Notes: generated from the sequence alone by a model not told the origin. Shown: positions 1 through 8,151, counted from the first letter of the stretch. The stretch: DNA of 53,711 nt from Caryophanales bacterium UBA7278 (GCA_002472275.1 DKRQ01000005.1:1-53711); one strand, 5' to 3'. Numbers and translations are program-made.

Positions 1-40
1 CTTTATTTGCTGGTATATCTAGGTTTAACTTGCGTCGTCA

Positions 41-69
41 TTGACAAAGGTCTCATCAGTGGCAACAAT
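41..69 (+). promoter_or_regulatory. promoter of tRNA-Ser
   Basis: A perfect -35 box TTGACA (41-46) is followed after 17 bases by AACAAT (64-69). The predicted transcript would start near 76, just before the tRNA at 82. Nothing else is seen in bases 1-40. Confidence 0.65.
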
Positions 70-81
70 TTCGCTTGGCCT

Positions 82-172
82 GGAGGCGTACCCAAGCGGC
101 TGAAGGGATCGGTCTTGAAAACCGACAGTGGGGTCACACCCAGCCGGAGTTCGAATCTCCGCGCCTCCGCCA
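82..172 (+). tRNA. tRNA-Ser(UGA)
   Basis: A class II tRNA with a long variable arm. The acceptor strand GGAGGCG (82-88) pairs with CGCCTCC (162-168), followed by G and an encoded CCA (170-172). The anticodon stem 109-113/121-125 encloses a 7-base loop with anticodon TGA at 116-118. The T arm has the usual TTCGAAT loop. Confidence 0.97.
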
Positions 173-181
173 TGAAACATC

Positions 182-213
182 CTCCCTTGCTAGCGATGGC
201 AAGGGAGTTTTTC
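182..213 (+). terminator. Rho-independent terminator after tRNA-Ser
   Basis: CTCCCTTGC pairs with GCAAGGGAG around a short loop and is followed by a run of T. Confidence 0.85.
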
Positions 214-245
214 TTAGAAAAGAAGCGCGAAGATGAAAAAAGGAG

Positions 246-251
246 TAATAT
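246..251 (+). promoter_or_regulatory. -10 box close to the start of the lipoprotein gene
   Basis: TAATAT lies 9 bases before the ATG at 261, giving a transcript with almost no leader. No good -35 is visible. An AGGAG at 241-245 lies 15 bases from the ATG, rather far for a ribosome-binding site. This is the weakest member of the leaderless set. Confidence 0.35.
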
Positions 252-260
252 CGTCTCGAC

Positions 261-1172
261 ATGAAAAAGACTTGTTTATTGCTTTGTCCGTTGGCCGCTT
301 TGGCTTTGCTTTCCTGCGGGGAGCAAAGCTCCTCTTTGTCTAGACGGGAGGTCCCCTCTTCGGAAGAGTCCCTTTCTATCATCAGCAGTTCGGGCGAGTC
401 ATCGGCCCCCGAAGCGTCTTCCAATAGCGGTTCCACCTTGCCTCCATCTAGTTCCTCGGAAGCCCCAAAAGAACCTAAGGTCAGTGACCTCGCCGAGGAC
501 CAATACGGGCTCTTTCCGAGGCTATATCTACGCAAAATGGCCTCCTTTTCCTCATTCAAGGCCGTGACGAAGGGCTCCACGAAAGCCACCGTCCTCTTTA
601 TTGAGACGACTCAAAGCATCGACGTCACCCTCGTCAAAAGCGAGTATTCCTACCTCCGTAACGAATCGCATTCGAATCTCGTCAACACGTTCCATGAGGC
701 CTATTTCCATGGCGATGTCGCCGTCTCTAGGGACGACCTGAACAAGGACTTCGGCAAAACCTCCCTAAGCGAATATAAAAACACATATGGGGTCTATCCC
801 TTCGATCAGGCGATCGAGGGCTATGACGTCCTAAGTGAGGGCAGCGTCACCAAAGTCGAGAAAGTGGGGGTAAGCGAAGGGATCCATACCTTCAAATTGA
901 CCCTCGACCCCGCCGAATCCTCCAACAACGTCCGCATCCAGATGAGGAAGTTCGGCGGACTTGACGATTACCCTAGCATCTCCAGCGTGGAGATCTCCGT
1001 CTCCGTCGCCGACGACTATTCGCCTAGAGGCATCCACATGGACTCCAAATACAAGGCCAAGAAGTTCATGGAAAGCGATTGCCACCAGGAATACGACGTG
1101 ACTTTCACCGACCTCAACGGGACGGTGGAGGTGCCTAGCCTAGCCGAGGTGAGGGAGAAATATGGATTCTAA
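261..1172 (+). CDS. serine-rich surface lipoprotein, function unknown
   Basis: Predicted exported lipoprotein of 303 residues. A basic start (MKKT), a hydrophobic stretch and a lipobox ending in LLSC place the lipidated cysteine at residue 19. A low-complexity linker rich in Ser, Glu and Pro (about residues 23-70) would hold a globular domain of about 230 residues away from the membrane. I recognise no known fold or catalytic motif in that domain. The gene follows the tRNA-Ser terminator and its last 11 bases overlap the start of the acetyltransferase gene, so the two are probably co-transcribed. LspA, which would process the precursor, is encoded at 28316. Confidence 0.8.
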   Translation: MKKTCLLLCPLAALALLSCGEQSSSLSRREVPSSEESLSIISSSGESSAPEASSNSGSTLPPSSSSEAPKEPKVSDLAEDQYGLFPRLYLRKMASFSSFKAVTKGSTKATVLFIETTQSIDVTLVKSEYSYLRNESHSNLVNTFHEAYFHGDVAVSRDDLNKDFGKTSLSEYKNTYGVYPFDQAIEGYDVLSEGSVTKVEKVGVSEGIHTFKLTLDPAESSNNVRIQMRKFGGLDDYPSISSVEISVSVADDYSPRGIHMDSKYKAKKFMESDCHQEYDVTFTDLNGTVEVPSLAEVREKYGF

Positions 1173-1617
1173 GGTCCAAATCAAAAAAGCGGATTTGAGC
1201 GATCCTTTCGTCGTGGATTCCCTCCTTGAGCTATCGAAAGTATGGGTCGAGGAAGGGTCATGTTTTGGCATGAGGGCCAACGAAAGGGACGATTTGAAGG
1301 AGCCTTGCTATCTCGCCCTCGAGGGAGGCAAGGTGATTGGCTATGGCTTTGGCCATTTCTACGAGAAGGAAGCCAAGAACTCCGAAATTCCAGTCGGTGC
1401 CAAGTGCTTTGAAATCGATGAGCTCTACGTGCTACCCGAATATAGAAGCGGTGGCATCGGAGGGAGAATCTTCCGTCTTCTCGAGGAAGAGGCCAAGGAC
1501 AAGGCCGAGTTCATCACCCTGGCCACCTCCACGAAGGATTACAAAAAGGCCCTGAGGTTCTACGCGGAGCAAAACGCGATGACCTACCATTCGGCCTACC
1601 TGATTAAGAAGATATGA
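1162..1617 (+). CDS. GNAT-family N-acetyltransferase
   Basis: A 151-residue protein with the layout of GCN5-related acetyltransferases, which move an acetyl group from acetyl-CoA to an amine. The acetyl-CoA loop is visible as YRSGGIGGRIF (about residues 93-103, the Q/RxxGxG/A motif), preceded by the beta-4 strand CFEIDELYVLPE. The C-terminal ATSTKDYKKALRFYAEQ resembles the usual motif B helix. The substrate cannot be told from sequence. The start ATG lies within the end of the lipoprotein gene in another frame, with GGGAG just upstream, consistent with coupled translation. Confidence 0.85.
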   Translation: MDSKVQIKKADLSDPFVVDSLLELSKVWVEEGSCFGMRANERDDLKEPCYLALEGGKVIGYGFGHFYEKEAKNSEIPVGAKCFEIDELYVLPEYRSGGIGGRIFRLLEEEAKDKAEFITLATSTKDYKKALRFYAEQNAMTYHSAYLIKKI

Positions 1618-1639
1618 AAAGGGTCGCGATTTGCGGCCC

Positions 1640-2530
1640 TTATTGCTTGTCCTCGGCTTTCGCCTCTTCCTTTTTCTTCATGCCCGCGTGATAAAAGCGC
1701 GCACGTTTCTGATCGAATCTCTTCTCGATGAGAGAACGGGTGTAGTCGGCAAGTTCCTTCTGGGACATGTCCTTGTATTCGTCGTAGTAGATGACCCCGA
1801 CGCAATCGAGGTAGACGTGGGTCGGGTGCAGGGGGAAGCGCACGGCGATCGCGTTCGTGTTCTGGATGGCGAAGACGACGACCGGCCTTTTCGAGGCATA
1901 AGCCATCGCGAAGCTGCCGGGGTGGAAGGGGAGGAGTTCGGGATTAGGGAAGTCCTTGTTACGGGTCCCTTCGGGGGCGATGGCCATGGAGACCTTACCT
2001 TCCTTTAGGATCTCGCCGGCGTGTTCGATGGTCTTGACGCCTTGGGCGATATCGCCCTGGACGATGCCGAGGTAACCGCATTTCTTGAGGAGGCCCCCGG
2101 CGAAGAAGAGCTCGAAGTTGCGAACCTTGGAGACGGCGATGAAGGGCCAGCGGTTGAGCGCGGCGTTAAGGGCGATGTGGTCGAAGATGGAAAGGTGGTT
2201 GCTCACGAGCATGAACGGTTCCTTCTCGGGGAGCTTGCCTAGGCCAGTGGCGTGCACCCTTACGCGCAGGAAGAGCATGGCCTGCACGCACATCTGGCGC
2301 AGGAGCCAAAGGTAGGCGGGGCGGGGATGGTCGGGCTTCTTGGATTTCTTCCAGGCTTCCGCCATGAGGCCGATCGTGCCGATGGCGACGAAGAAGATGG
2401 CCCAATAGAAGACGAAGGCCAAGACGAAAGGCACCCAGATCCAAACGATGTTCTGATAGAGGCCGAGGAAGTAATAGGTAAGGCCGGCGCACGTGATGGC
2501 GATGGCCAAGAATAGGGTTCCGATAACCAT
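1640..2530 (-). CDS. plsC: PlsC-type 1-acylglycerol-3-phosphate acyltransferase
   Basis: Membrane acyltransferase, probably making phosphatidic acid from lysophosphatidic acid. Two hydrophobic segments fill the first 60 residues. The family block NHLSIFDH (the HX4D catalytic pair, about residue 112) and the substrate-binding block PEGTRN (about residue 187) are both present. The length of 296 residues is somewhat above the usual 200-260 because of the extra N-terminal membrane segments. I chose the ATG at 2530. An earlier TTG at 2551 would place the -10 box TATCAT inside the gene. A second PlsC-like gene lies at 47917. Confidence 0.88.
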   Translation of the reverse strand: MVIGTLFLAIAITCAGLTYYFLGLYQNIVWIWVPFVLAFVFYWAIFFVAIGTIGLMAEAWKKSKKPDHPRPAYLWLLRQMCVQAMLFLRVRVHATGLGKLPEKEPFMLVSNHLSIFDHIALNAALNRWPFIAVSKVRNFELFFAGGLLKKCGYLGIVQGDIAQGVKTIEHAGEILKEGKVSMAIAPEGTRNKDFPNPELLPFHPGSFAMAYASKRPVVVFAIQNTNAIAVRFPLHPTHVYLDCVGVIYYDEYKDMSQKELADYTRSLIEKRFDQKRARFYHAGMKKKEEAKAEDKQ

Positions 2531-2539
2531 GATTGCACC

Positions 2540-2545
2540 ATGATA
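2540..2545 (-). promoter_or_regulatory. -10 box of plsC, near-leaderless
   Basis: On the minus strand TATCAT is followed by 9 bases and then ATG, predicting a leader of about 3 bases. There is no ribosome-binding site. The gene is divergent from the one at 2613. Confidence 0.5.
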
Positions 2546-2596
2546 CACCAAAAACGCCTTTTTGCGCGCAACAGGAGTGAAAACGGCGCGCGAACA

Positions 2597-2605
2597 TGGG
2601 ATAAT
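2597..2605 (+). promoter_or_regulatory. extended -10 box, leaderless GTG start
   Basis: TGG-GATAAT is an extended -10. Its predicted start point is 2612, next to a GTG at 2613. This is the basis for the start chosen for the gene. Confidence 0.5.
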
Positions 2606-2612
2606 GCCTGCC

Positions 2613-3509
2613 GTGAAAACGATACAAGAACTATTTAACGAAGGCGACTACGAGTCCGTGGTCGCATCCTATGTCCCGGGGTCTTCCGCCAAAGACGCCT
2701 TTTTGGCCATCTCTTCCTACCTAAGCCTAGGCAAGGGGAGGGAAGCCATGGAGTTGCTCCTAAAAAGGAGGGAGGACCTTTGGAAGGAAAACCCGACCCT
2801 CACGATGAAGGTCAACTTCGACCTCCGTTTCATCCTCAACCAATTCGACGAGGCCTACGAGGACGAGAAGTGGTTCGCCAACCAGCCCTACGTGAGCCAG
2901 GAGGTGGAGGAGGTCCTTAGGGGCCTACCCAAAGCCATCCGCGCCAACGAGCTCGCCACCAAGGGGAAGACGGCCGCGATGGGGGAGGACGAGATCCTCG
3001 ATTGTCTCCGCAACCCAGGCGACCCCTATGCCTGCCTCGCCGCGCTATCGCAGATCAAAAACGCCGATCTCGAGCCCTATGAGGAAGTCATCGAGGGCAT
3101 CCTATGCGGTCCTTACCACGCCGACGTGAAGTCCTTTGCCCTGATGCTCCTTTCGGATAGGGGCTACCAAAAGGAAGTTCTCTTTGAGAAAAAAGGGGAG
3201 AGGATGAGGATCGTCCCCGCCAAAATCGGATCGCCTTTCGCCACCAAGGAATACCGCAAGGTCCACGAGGAGATCACGAATAAGGGCAAGGACGTCTCGG
3301 CCACGCAGGTCGCCTATGGCCTCCTCGACCAATATTGCCTCGCCCTCTACCCGCACCGCTTCGTCGAGGCGGGCAAGGAAGGGGAACTCGCCTCCCGCTT
3401 ATTGGACCTAGCCCGTTCCTACCTTGGGGACAAACTGAGCCAAAAGGAGCTCGATAACGCGGCCCCGACGCGGAAAATCATCGAGGAAAACCCGCCCTTA
3501 GGGGCATGA
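2613..3509 (+). CDS. all-helical protein of unknown function upstream of tig
   Basis: A 298-residue soluble protein with no signal peptide. The first 100 residues read as paired amphipathic helices with TPR-like spacing (LFNEGDYESVV, then AMELLLKRREDLW). The rest contains a run of helices and no catalytic signature that I recognise. It may belong to the TPR-like families of unknown function that occur in mollicutes and related Bacilli, such as DUF3196, but I cannot confirm this. The GTG start at 2613 is chosen because the -10 box GATAAT lies 7 bases upstream. The ATG at 2604 overlaps that box. It precedes tig, which has its own promoter. Confidence 0.65.
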   Translation: MKTIQELFNEGDYESVVASYVPGSSAKDAFLAISSYLSLGKGREAMELLLKRREDLWKENPTLTMKVNFDLRFILNQFDEAYEDEKWFANQPYVSQEVEEVLRGLPKAIRANELATKGKTAAMGEDEILDCLRNPGDPYACLAALSQIKNADLEPYEEVIEGILCGPYHADVKSFALMLLSDRGYQKEVLFEKKGERMRIVPAKIGSPFATKEYRKVHEEITNKGKDVSATQVAYGLLDQYCLALYPHRFVEAGKEGELASRLLDLARSYLGDKLSQKELDNAAPTRKIIEENPPLGA

Positions 3510-3523
3510 GAAGAAAAAAGGGT

Positions 3524-3552
3524 TTGGAATCTATCTAAAGATAGCCTATACT
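3524..3552 (+). promoter_or_regulatory. tig promoter with a palindrome in the spacer
   Basis: TTGGAA (3524-3529), a 17-base spacer and TATACT (3547-3552). The spacer holds a perfect palindrome, CTATCT-AA-AGATAG (3531-3544), an obvious place for a dimeric repressor. It does not resemble CIRCE. Confidence 0.7.
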
Positions 3553-3580
3553 CTTGCATGCGTTTTAGAAGGAAAGAAAC

Positions 3581-4855
3581 ATGAAACAAACCGTTAAAGA
3601 AATCGCCAAAAGCCAAGTCGAAGTGACCGTCGTCTATGACGGCAAGGAGTGGGAGGAGGCCCAGAAGAAGGCCTTCGACAAAGTCGCCTCCAAGATCTCC
3701 GTCCCGGGATTCCGCCCCGGCAAGGCCCCCAAGGCCATGCTCGCCGCCCGCGTCGAACCCGCCAAGGTCATTGACCAGGCCATCAACGACTGCGTCTCCC
3801 TCGCCTATGGCTATGCCCTCCGCGAATCCAAGCTCCGCCCCTATGGCCAGCCTGGCGTCGAGGTCACCAAAGTCGATGACAAAGCCGTCGAATACGTCTT
3901 CCACCTCACCCTCATCCCCGAGGTGAAACTAGGCACCTACAAAGGCCTCAAGGCCGAGAGGAAGGTCGCTTCCGTCTCCGAGGAAGAGGTCGCCGAGGAA
4001 ATCAACAAACTGCTCGCCGGCAACGCCGAGCTCGTCGTTGTCGACCGCGAAGCCAAGATGGGCGACACCGTCGTCCTCGACTTCAAGGGATTCGTCGACG
4101 GCAAGGCCTTCGAAGGCGGCGAAGCCAAGAACTACAGCCTTGAGCTAGGCTCGGGCTCCTTCATCCCCGGCTTCGAAGAAGCCATCGTCGGCATGAAGGC
4201 CGAGGAAGAGAAGGACATCGACGTCACCTTCCCCAAACAATACGTCGCCGAACTCGCCGGCAAGCCCGCCACCTTCAAGTGCACGATCCACGAGGTCAAG
4301 GAGAAGAAGATCCCCGTACTCGATGAGGAAGCCGTCAAGGACCTCGGCATCAAGGAAGTCGAGACCGTCGAAGCCCTCAAGGAACACGAGAAGGCCGAAC
4401 TCCTCAAGAGGAAGGAAGACGAAGCCGCCCGTGAGCATTACGAAGCCATCGTGACCCAGATCATCGACGGGTCCGAGGTCACCATCGCCGATTCCATCAT
4501 CGACCAGGAAGCCGCCCATAACGAGGAACAGACCAAGAAACAGGTCGAATCCAACGGGCTCACCTTCCAGCAATACCTCGAGATCACCGGCCAAACCGAG
4601 GAAGCCCTCAAGGAGAGCATCCGCAAGCAGGCCGAGGCCAACCTCAAGTCCTACCTCGTCATGGAAGAGCTCTGCATCAAGGAGCACCTCCTCGTCGACG
4701 ACGCCGAACTCGACCATGAGTTCGCCAAGATGGCCGAGCAATACAAGATGAAGCTCGAGGACGTCAAAGCCGCCTTCTCCCACAACGTCGAGGGCTTCCG
4801 CGACAACCTCCGCCAGAAGAAGCTTCAGGACTTCATCCTCGCCAACAACGACTAA
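3581..4855 (+). CDS. tig: trigger factor
   Basis: Ribosome-bound chaperone and peptidyl-prolyl isomerase that shields nascent chains. The protein has 424 residues, the usual family length. The ribosome-docking signature GFRPGKAPK lies near residue 45. The FKBP-type domain (about 150-240) carries GDTVVLDFKGFVDG and GSGSFIPGFEEAIVGM. The remainder is the helical chaperone domain. A strong ribosome-binding site (AGAAGGAAAG) lies before the ATG. The gene has its own promoter and is followed directly by the heat-shock operators of lon, so folding and proteolysis genes are neighbours. Confidence 0.97.
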   Translation: MKQTVKEIAKSQVEVTVVYDGKEWEEAQKKAFDKVASKISVPGFRPGKAPKAMLAARVEPAKVIDQAINDCVSLAYGYALRESKLRPYGQPGVEVTKVDDKAVEYVFHLTLIPEVKLGTYKGLKAERKVASVSEEEVAEEINKLLAGNAELVVVDREAKMGDTVVLDFKGFVDGKAFEGGEAKNYSLELGSGSFIPGFEEAIVGMKAEEEKDIDVTFPKQYVAELAGKPATFKCTIHEVKEKKIPVLDEEAVKDLGIKEVETVEALKEHEKAELLKRKEDEAAREHYEAIVTQIIDGSEVTIADSIIDQEAAHNEEQTKKQVESNGLTFQQYLEITGQTEEALKESIRKQAEANLKSYLVMEELCIKEHLLVDDAELDHEFAKMAEQYKMKLEDVKAAFSHNVEGFRDNLRQKKLQDFILANND

Positions 4856-4860
4856 CCGAT

Positions 4861-4887
4861 TTGGCACTTATCGATTGACAGTGCCAA
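4861..4887 (+). promoter_or_regulatory. CIRCE-type operator 1 (HrcA site) upstream of lon
   Basis: TTGGCACTT-N9-CAGTGCCAA has the exact 9-9-9 geometry of CIRCE (TTAGCACTC-N9-GAGTGCTAA) and matches 14 of 18 arm positions, keeping the GCACT/AGTGC core. The right arm overlaps the -35 box of the lon promoter. Confidence 0.82.
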
Positions 4888-4902
4888 AACAACCTCTATA
4901 AT
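4875..4902 (+). promoter_or_regulatory. lon promoter, full consensus
   Basis: TTGACA (4875-4880), a 16-base spacer and TATAAT (4897-4902). It is the only promoter in the window with both hexamers perfect, which suits a strong promoter held down by a repressor. The predicted start point near 4909 lies inside CIRCE 2. Confidence 0.85.
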
Positions 4903-4906
4903 TTCA

Positions 4907-4933
4907 CTAGCACTTAAAAGCCGAGACTGCCAA
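4907..4933 (+). promoter_or_regulatory. CIRCE-type operator 2 (HrcA site) over the lon start point
   Basis: CTAGCACTT-N9-GACTGCCAA again has the 9-9-9 spacing. The left arm is close to consensus (TAGCACT intact). The right arm differs from GAGTGCTAA at two positions. It covers the predicted transcription start. Confidence 0.7.
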
Positions 4934-4946
4934 ATAGCCTCGGCTT
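4918..4946 (+). other. hairpin in the lon 5' leader
   Basis: AAGCCGAG (4918-4925) pairs with CTCGGCTT (4939-4946) around a 13-base loop, with no T run after it. It shares sequence with CIRCE 2 and might stabilise the leader or respond to temperature; this is speculative. Confidence 0.4.
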
Positions 4947-4973
4947 ATGTGTCCTTACAAAGGAGGTATCCCC

Positions 4974-7310
4974 GTGGATCAAACCGAAAACAAAATGCAC
5001 CTCCCCTTGCTAGTAGCAAGAGCCCTCGTCGTTTTCCCCGCCATGTCGGAGGAAATCGAGGTCGGCAGGAGGTTCTCCATCGCTGCGGTCGAACAAGCCC
5101 GCGACAAAACGAACTCCCTCATCTTCGTGGTGAGCCAAAAGGACCAAAACGTCAACGATCCGACGCCGGAAGATCTCTATACCGAAGGTACTTTCTGCCG
5201 CATCGTATCCTATTCCCCCTCTAGCGGCGGCATGCGCATCCGCGTGGTGGGCAGCCGCAGGATGAAACTGCTTAACGTCGAGGAAAAAGACGGCACCTAT
5301 TGGTGCGAGGGCGAGGAAATCCTCCCCCAGGAGGGCGACCGGGCCCAAGAACTCGCCTTGGCCAAGCAAATCATCGACACCATCACGACCTCCAAGGACC
5401 TAGGCGCCTCCATCCCCCGTTCCGCGATCAACACGCTTGGCAGGGGTATGAAAAGCGATGACCTCGTCGACGCCCTCGCGGCCTACTTGCCCCTTACCAT
5501 CGAGCAGAAGCAGACCCTCCTAGGCGAAGCCGAGATCAACAAGAGGCTCGAGGCCATCCTCGATTACCTAGGTTCCTTCAAAGCCTCCGCCGAAATCGAG
5601 AACGAACTCGCCTCCAAGGTGAGGGAATCCTCCGAGAAGGCGCAGAAGGAATACCTCCTTCGCGAGAAGATGAAGGCCATCAAGGAAGAGCTTGGCGAGG
5701 ACCCCAATTCCGACCATAGCGAATCCGCAATCCTTGAGAAGTTAGAGAAGAATCCCTATCCCGAAAACGTCAAGGCCAAGGTGAAGGCGGAGCTCCGCCG
5801 CTACCAGATGATGCCCGAATCCTCATTGGAGGCGTCCCTCATCATGTCCTACATCGACGTCATCATGGGATTGCCTTGGTTTGAGAAGACCGAGGACAAC
5901 GAAGACCTCGATAACGTGAGGAAGGTCCTAGACGAGGACCACTATGGCTTGGAGAAGGTCAAAAAGAGAATCGTCGAATACCTCGCCGTCAAGAAGATGA
6001 CGGGCAACCTCAAGGCCCCGATCCTTTGCTTCTACGGGCCGCCAGGATGCGGCAAAACGTCCTTAGGACGTTCGATTGCCCGCGCCCTCGGCAGGAAGTT
6101 CTTCAAAGCGGCCCTAGGCGGCATCTCCGACGAAGCCGAAATCCGCGGCCATCGCCGCACCTACGTCGGCTCCATGCCCGGACGCATCATCCAAGGCATG
6201 TCCAAATCGGGCGTCGTGAACCCCGTCTTCCTCCTCGACGAGATCGACAAGGTGGGCGGCCAAAACTACAGGGGCGACCCGAGTTCGGCCCTTTTGGAAG
6301 TCCTCGACCCCGAGCAGAACTTCGCCTTCAACGACAACTACCTAGAGGAACCCTACGACCTCTCCAACGTCCTCTTCATCGCCACCGCGAACTACCTCGA
6401 TAACGTCCCGGCGCCGCTTCGCGACCGCCTCGAGCTGATCGAGGTCCCTTCCTACACCGAATTCGAGAAGATCAAGATCGCCTCCGGCTTCCTGATCCCG
6501 AAGCAGCGTGAGGCTAACGGCCTAAAGGAAAGCGACATCGTCTTCGACGAGTCCGCGATCAAGGAACTCATTGAGCATTACACGATGGAAGCGGGCGTGA
6601 GGCAACTCGAAAGGCTCATCGCCTCCGTCTGCCGCAAAGTGGTCGTCGATCTTCTCTCTAGCCCCGACATCGCTAGACCGGTGAAAGTGGGGGAGGAAGA
6701 GGTCAAGAAGTACCTAGGCGTCGAGCTATTCGAAGGCTCCAAGAAGGAGAAGGAGAACCAGATCGGCGTCGTGACGGGCCTCGCCTACACCGAATTCGGT
6801 GGCGACATCCTCCCGATCGAAGTCACCTATTTCCCCGGCAAGGGCGGACTCGTCCTCACGGGCAAACTCGGCGACGTCATGAAGGAATCAGCCACGATCG
6901 CCCTCGACTACGTCAGGGCCAACGCCGACAAATACGGCATCAAGTCCGAGATCTTCGAGAAGAACGACATCCACATCCATGTCCCCGAAGGCGCGGTGCC
7001 TAAGGATGGCCCTTCCGCCGGCGTCGCAATGACGACGGCCATCATCTCTAGCCTCACGAACACCCCGGTCGACGCCAACGTCGCCATGACGGGCGAAGTG
7101 ACTCTCCGCGGCAAAGCCCTGCCTATTGGCGGCCTTCGCGAGAAATCTCTCGCCGCCTTGCGCTCTGGCATCAAGACCATCATCGTCCCCGAAGAGAACA
7201 AGAAGGACGTATCCGAACTTCCTCAGGAAGTTAAAGACTCCCTCAAGATCGTCTTCATGAAGTGCGTCGACGACGCGCTCTCCATCGCCCTGGTGGGGGC
7301 CAAGGCATGA
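4974..7310 (+). CDS. lon: ATP-dependent protease Lon
   Basis: AAA+ serine protease that degrades misfolded and regulatory proteins in the cytoplasm; 778 residues. It has an N-terminal substrate-binding domain, a coiled-coil region (about 200-270), Walker A GPPGCGKTS (about 354) and Walker B FLLDEIDK. The protease domain has its catalytic serine in PKDGPSAGVAM (about 679) and lysine in GGLREKSLAAL (about 722). I take the GTG at 4974 as start because a perfect AAAGGAGG lies 7 bases upstream. The in-frame ATG at 4947 has no such site and adds nine unconserved residues. Two CIRCE elements predict HrcA-controlled heat induction. engB overlaps its stop by 4 bases. Confidence 0.97.
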   Translation: MDQTENKMHLPLLVARALVVFPAMSEEIEVGRRFSIAAVEQARDKTNSLIFVVSQKDQNVNDPTPEDLYTEGTFCRIVSYSPSSGGMRIRVVGSRRMKLLNVEEKDGTYWCEGEEILPQEGDRAQELALAKQIIDTITTSKDLGASIPRSAINTLGRGMKSDDLVDALAAYLPLTIEQKQTLLGEAEINKRLEAILDYLGSFKASAEIENELASKVRESSEKAQKEYLLREKMKAIKEELGEDPNSDHSESAILEKLEKNPYPENVKAKVKAELRRYQMMPESSLEASLIMSYIDVIMGLPWFEKTEDNEDLDNVRKVLDEDHYGLEKVKKRIVEYLAVKKMTGNLKAPILCFYGPPGCGKTSLGRSIARALGRKFFKAALGGISDEAEIRGHRRTYVGSMPGRIIQGMSKSGVVNPVFLLDEIDKVGGQNYRGDPSSALLEVLDPEQNFAFNDNYLEEPYDLSNVLFIATANYLDNVPAPLRDRLELIEVPSYTEFEKIKIASGFLIPKQREANGLKESDIVFDESAIKELIEHYTMEAGVRQLERLIASVCRKVVVDLLSSPDIARPVKVGEEEVKKYLGVELFEGSKKEKENQIGVVTGLAYTEFGGDILPIEVTYFPGKGGLVLTGKLGDVMKESATIALDYVRANADKYGIKSEIFEKNDIHIHVPEGAVPKDGPSAGVAMTTAIISSLTNTPVDANVAMTGEVTLRGKALPIGGLREKSLAALRSGIKTIIVPEENKKDVSELPQEVKDSLKIVFMKCVDDALSIALVGAKA

Positions 7311-7873
7311 TCGATTTCAAGAAGGCGCGGTTCGTCGTATCCGCGCCTTCTCCTTCCCTTGCCCCAAAAGACGGGATACCCGCGGTTTTGATGATCGGGC
7401 GTTCTAACGTCGGCAAATCCACGCTTCTAAACGCCCTCATGGGCCAAAAGATCGCCTTTGCCTCGAAAAAGGCGGGGAAGACGAAGCTACTCAACTATTT
7501 CCTCGTGGACGATTCCCTCTATTTGGTGGACGCCCCGGGGTATGGCTCGACGGGTTATGCCACCATGTCGACGATCCACTTCGCGACCATGATGGAGGAT
7601 TACGTCAAGGTGCCTTCTTTGAAGGCCATCTGCCTGTTACTTGACCTGCGCAGGGACCCTGGGGAAGACGACAAGAGGTTCGTCTCCTACCTCCAAAACA
7701 CGGGCAAGCCGATCATCGCGATCCTCACCAAGGTCGACCAGATGAACCAAAGCGAGCTCCATAAGGCCGAGGCCAGGGCGAAGGAACTAGGCTTAGATAG
7801 GGTCCTAAAAAGTGACCTCAAGGGCAAAAGCGTCGATAAGATCCGAACGGTCATCGCTAGTTACGGCAAATAA
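7307..7873 (+). CDS. engB: ribosome biogenesis GTPase EngB/YsxC
   Basis: TRAFAC-class GTPase needed for assembly of the large ribosomal subunit. Its 188 residues are typical. The G1 loop GRSNVGKST, G3 DAPGYG and G4 TKVD are all in place. The start is the ATG inside the ATGA overlap with the lon stop, so translation is coupled to lon and the gene would share lon's heat-shock control. The lon-engB pairing is also seen in Bacillus. Confidence 0.95.
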   Translation: MIDFKKARFVVSAPSPSLAPKDGIPAVLMIGRSNVGKSTLLNALMGQKIAFASKKAGKTKLLNYFLVDDSLYLVDAPGYGSTGYATMSTIHFATMMEDYVKVPSLKAICLLLDLRRDPGEDDKRFVSYLQNTGKPIIAILTKVDQMNQSELHKAEARAKELGLDRVLKSDLKGKSVDKIRTVIASYGK

Positions 7874-7900
7874 GGGGGCTTCGGCTCCCTTTTCTTTTTG
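7872..7900 (+). terminator. terminator of the lon-engB operon
   Basis: AAGGGGGC and GCTCCCTT pair over a TTCG tetraloop, followed by a T-rich run. Confidence 0.85.
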
Positions 7901-7901
7901 C

Positions 7902-7930
7902 TTCACCCGCGAGCCAATATCGTTTATCAT
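7902..7930 (+). promoter_or_regulatory. promoter of the valS leader
   Basis: TTCACC, 17 bases, TATCAT (7925-7930). The predicted start near 7937 precedes the T-box leader. Confidence 0.55.
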
Positions 7931-7936
7931 TCTCTC

Positions 7937-8133
7937 GTTCCGTTGAATCCGAGGGATCGGGATACCTAGCCAATAGAGAGCCTGGGCAGGTGAAAGCCAG
8001 GCGGCCAAGGACCCGTGAGTCGCGGTGGAGGAAAACGTGCCTTCGCGATAAGAAGAGTCAAGAGCCATCCTATAAGGATGGAAATTGGGTGGTACCACGC
8101 GCCGCGTCCCAATGTTGGGCGCGGTTTATTTTT
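7937..8133 (+). promoter_or_regulatory. T-box riboswitch of valS
   Basis: The conserved T-box GGGTGGTACCACG is at 8087-8099. It overlaps the upstream side of a terminator (CCGCGTCCCAA, 8102-8112, with TTGGGCGCGG, 8115-8124, then T-rich). A GTC at 8019-8021 is a plausible valine specifier. Uncharged tRNA-Val should favour antitermination. This fills the 278-base gap before valS. Confidence 0.92.
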
Positions 8134-8151
8134 CAAAAAGGAGGTCAACCC

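Noticed and set aside
4145..4867. Long minus-strand frame opposite tig
   Set aside because: Its runs of Leu, Gly, Asp and Val are the mirror of tig codons; similar shadows lie opposite most genes here.
4947..4973. ATG at 4947 as start of lon
   Set aside because: It adds nine unconserved residues and has no ribosome-binding site, whereas the GTG at 4974 has a perfect one at the right distance.
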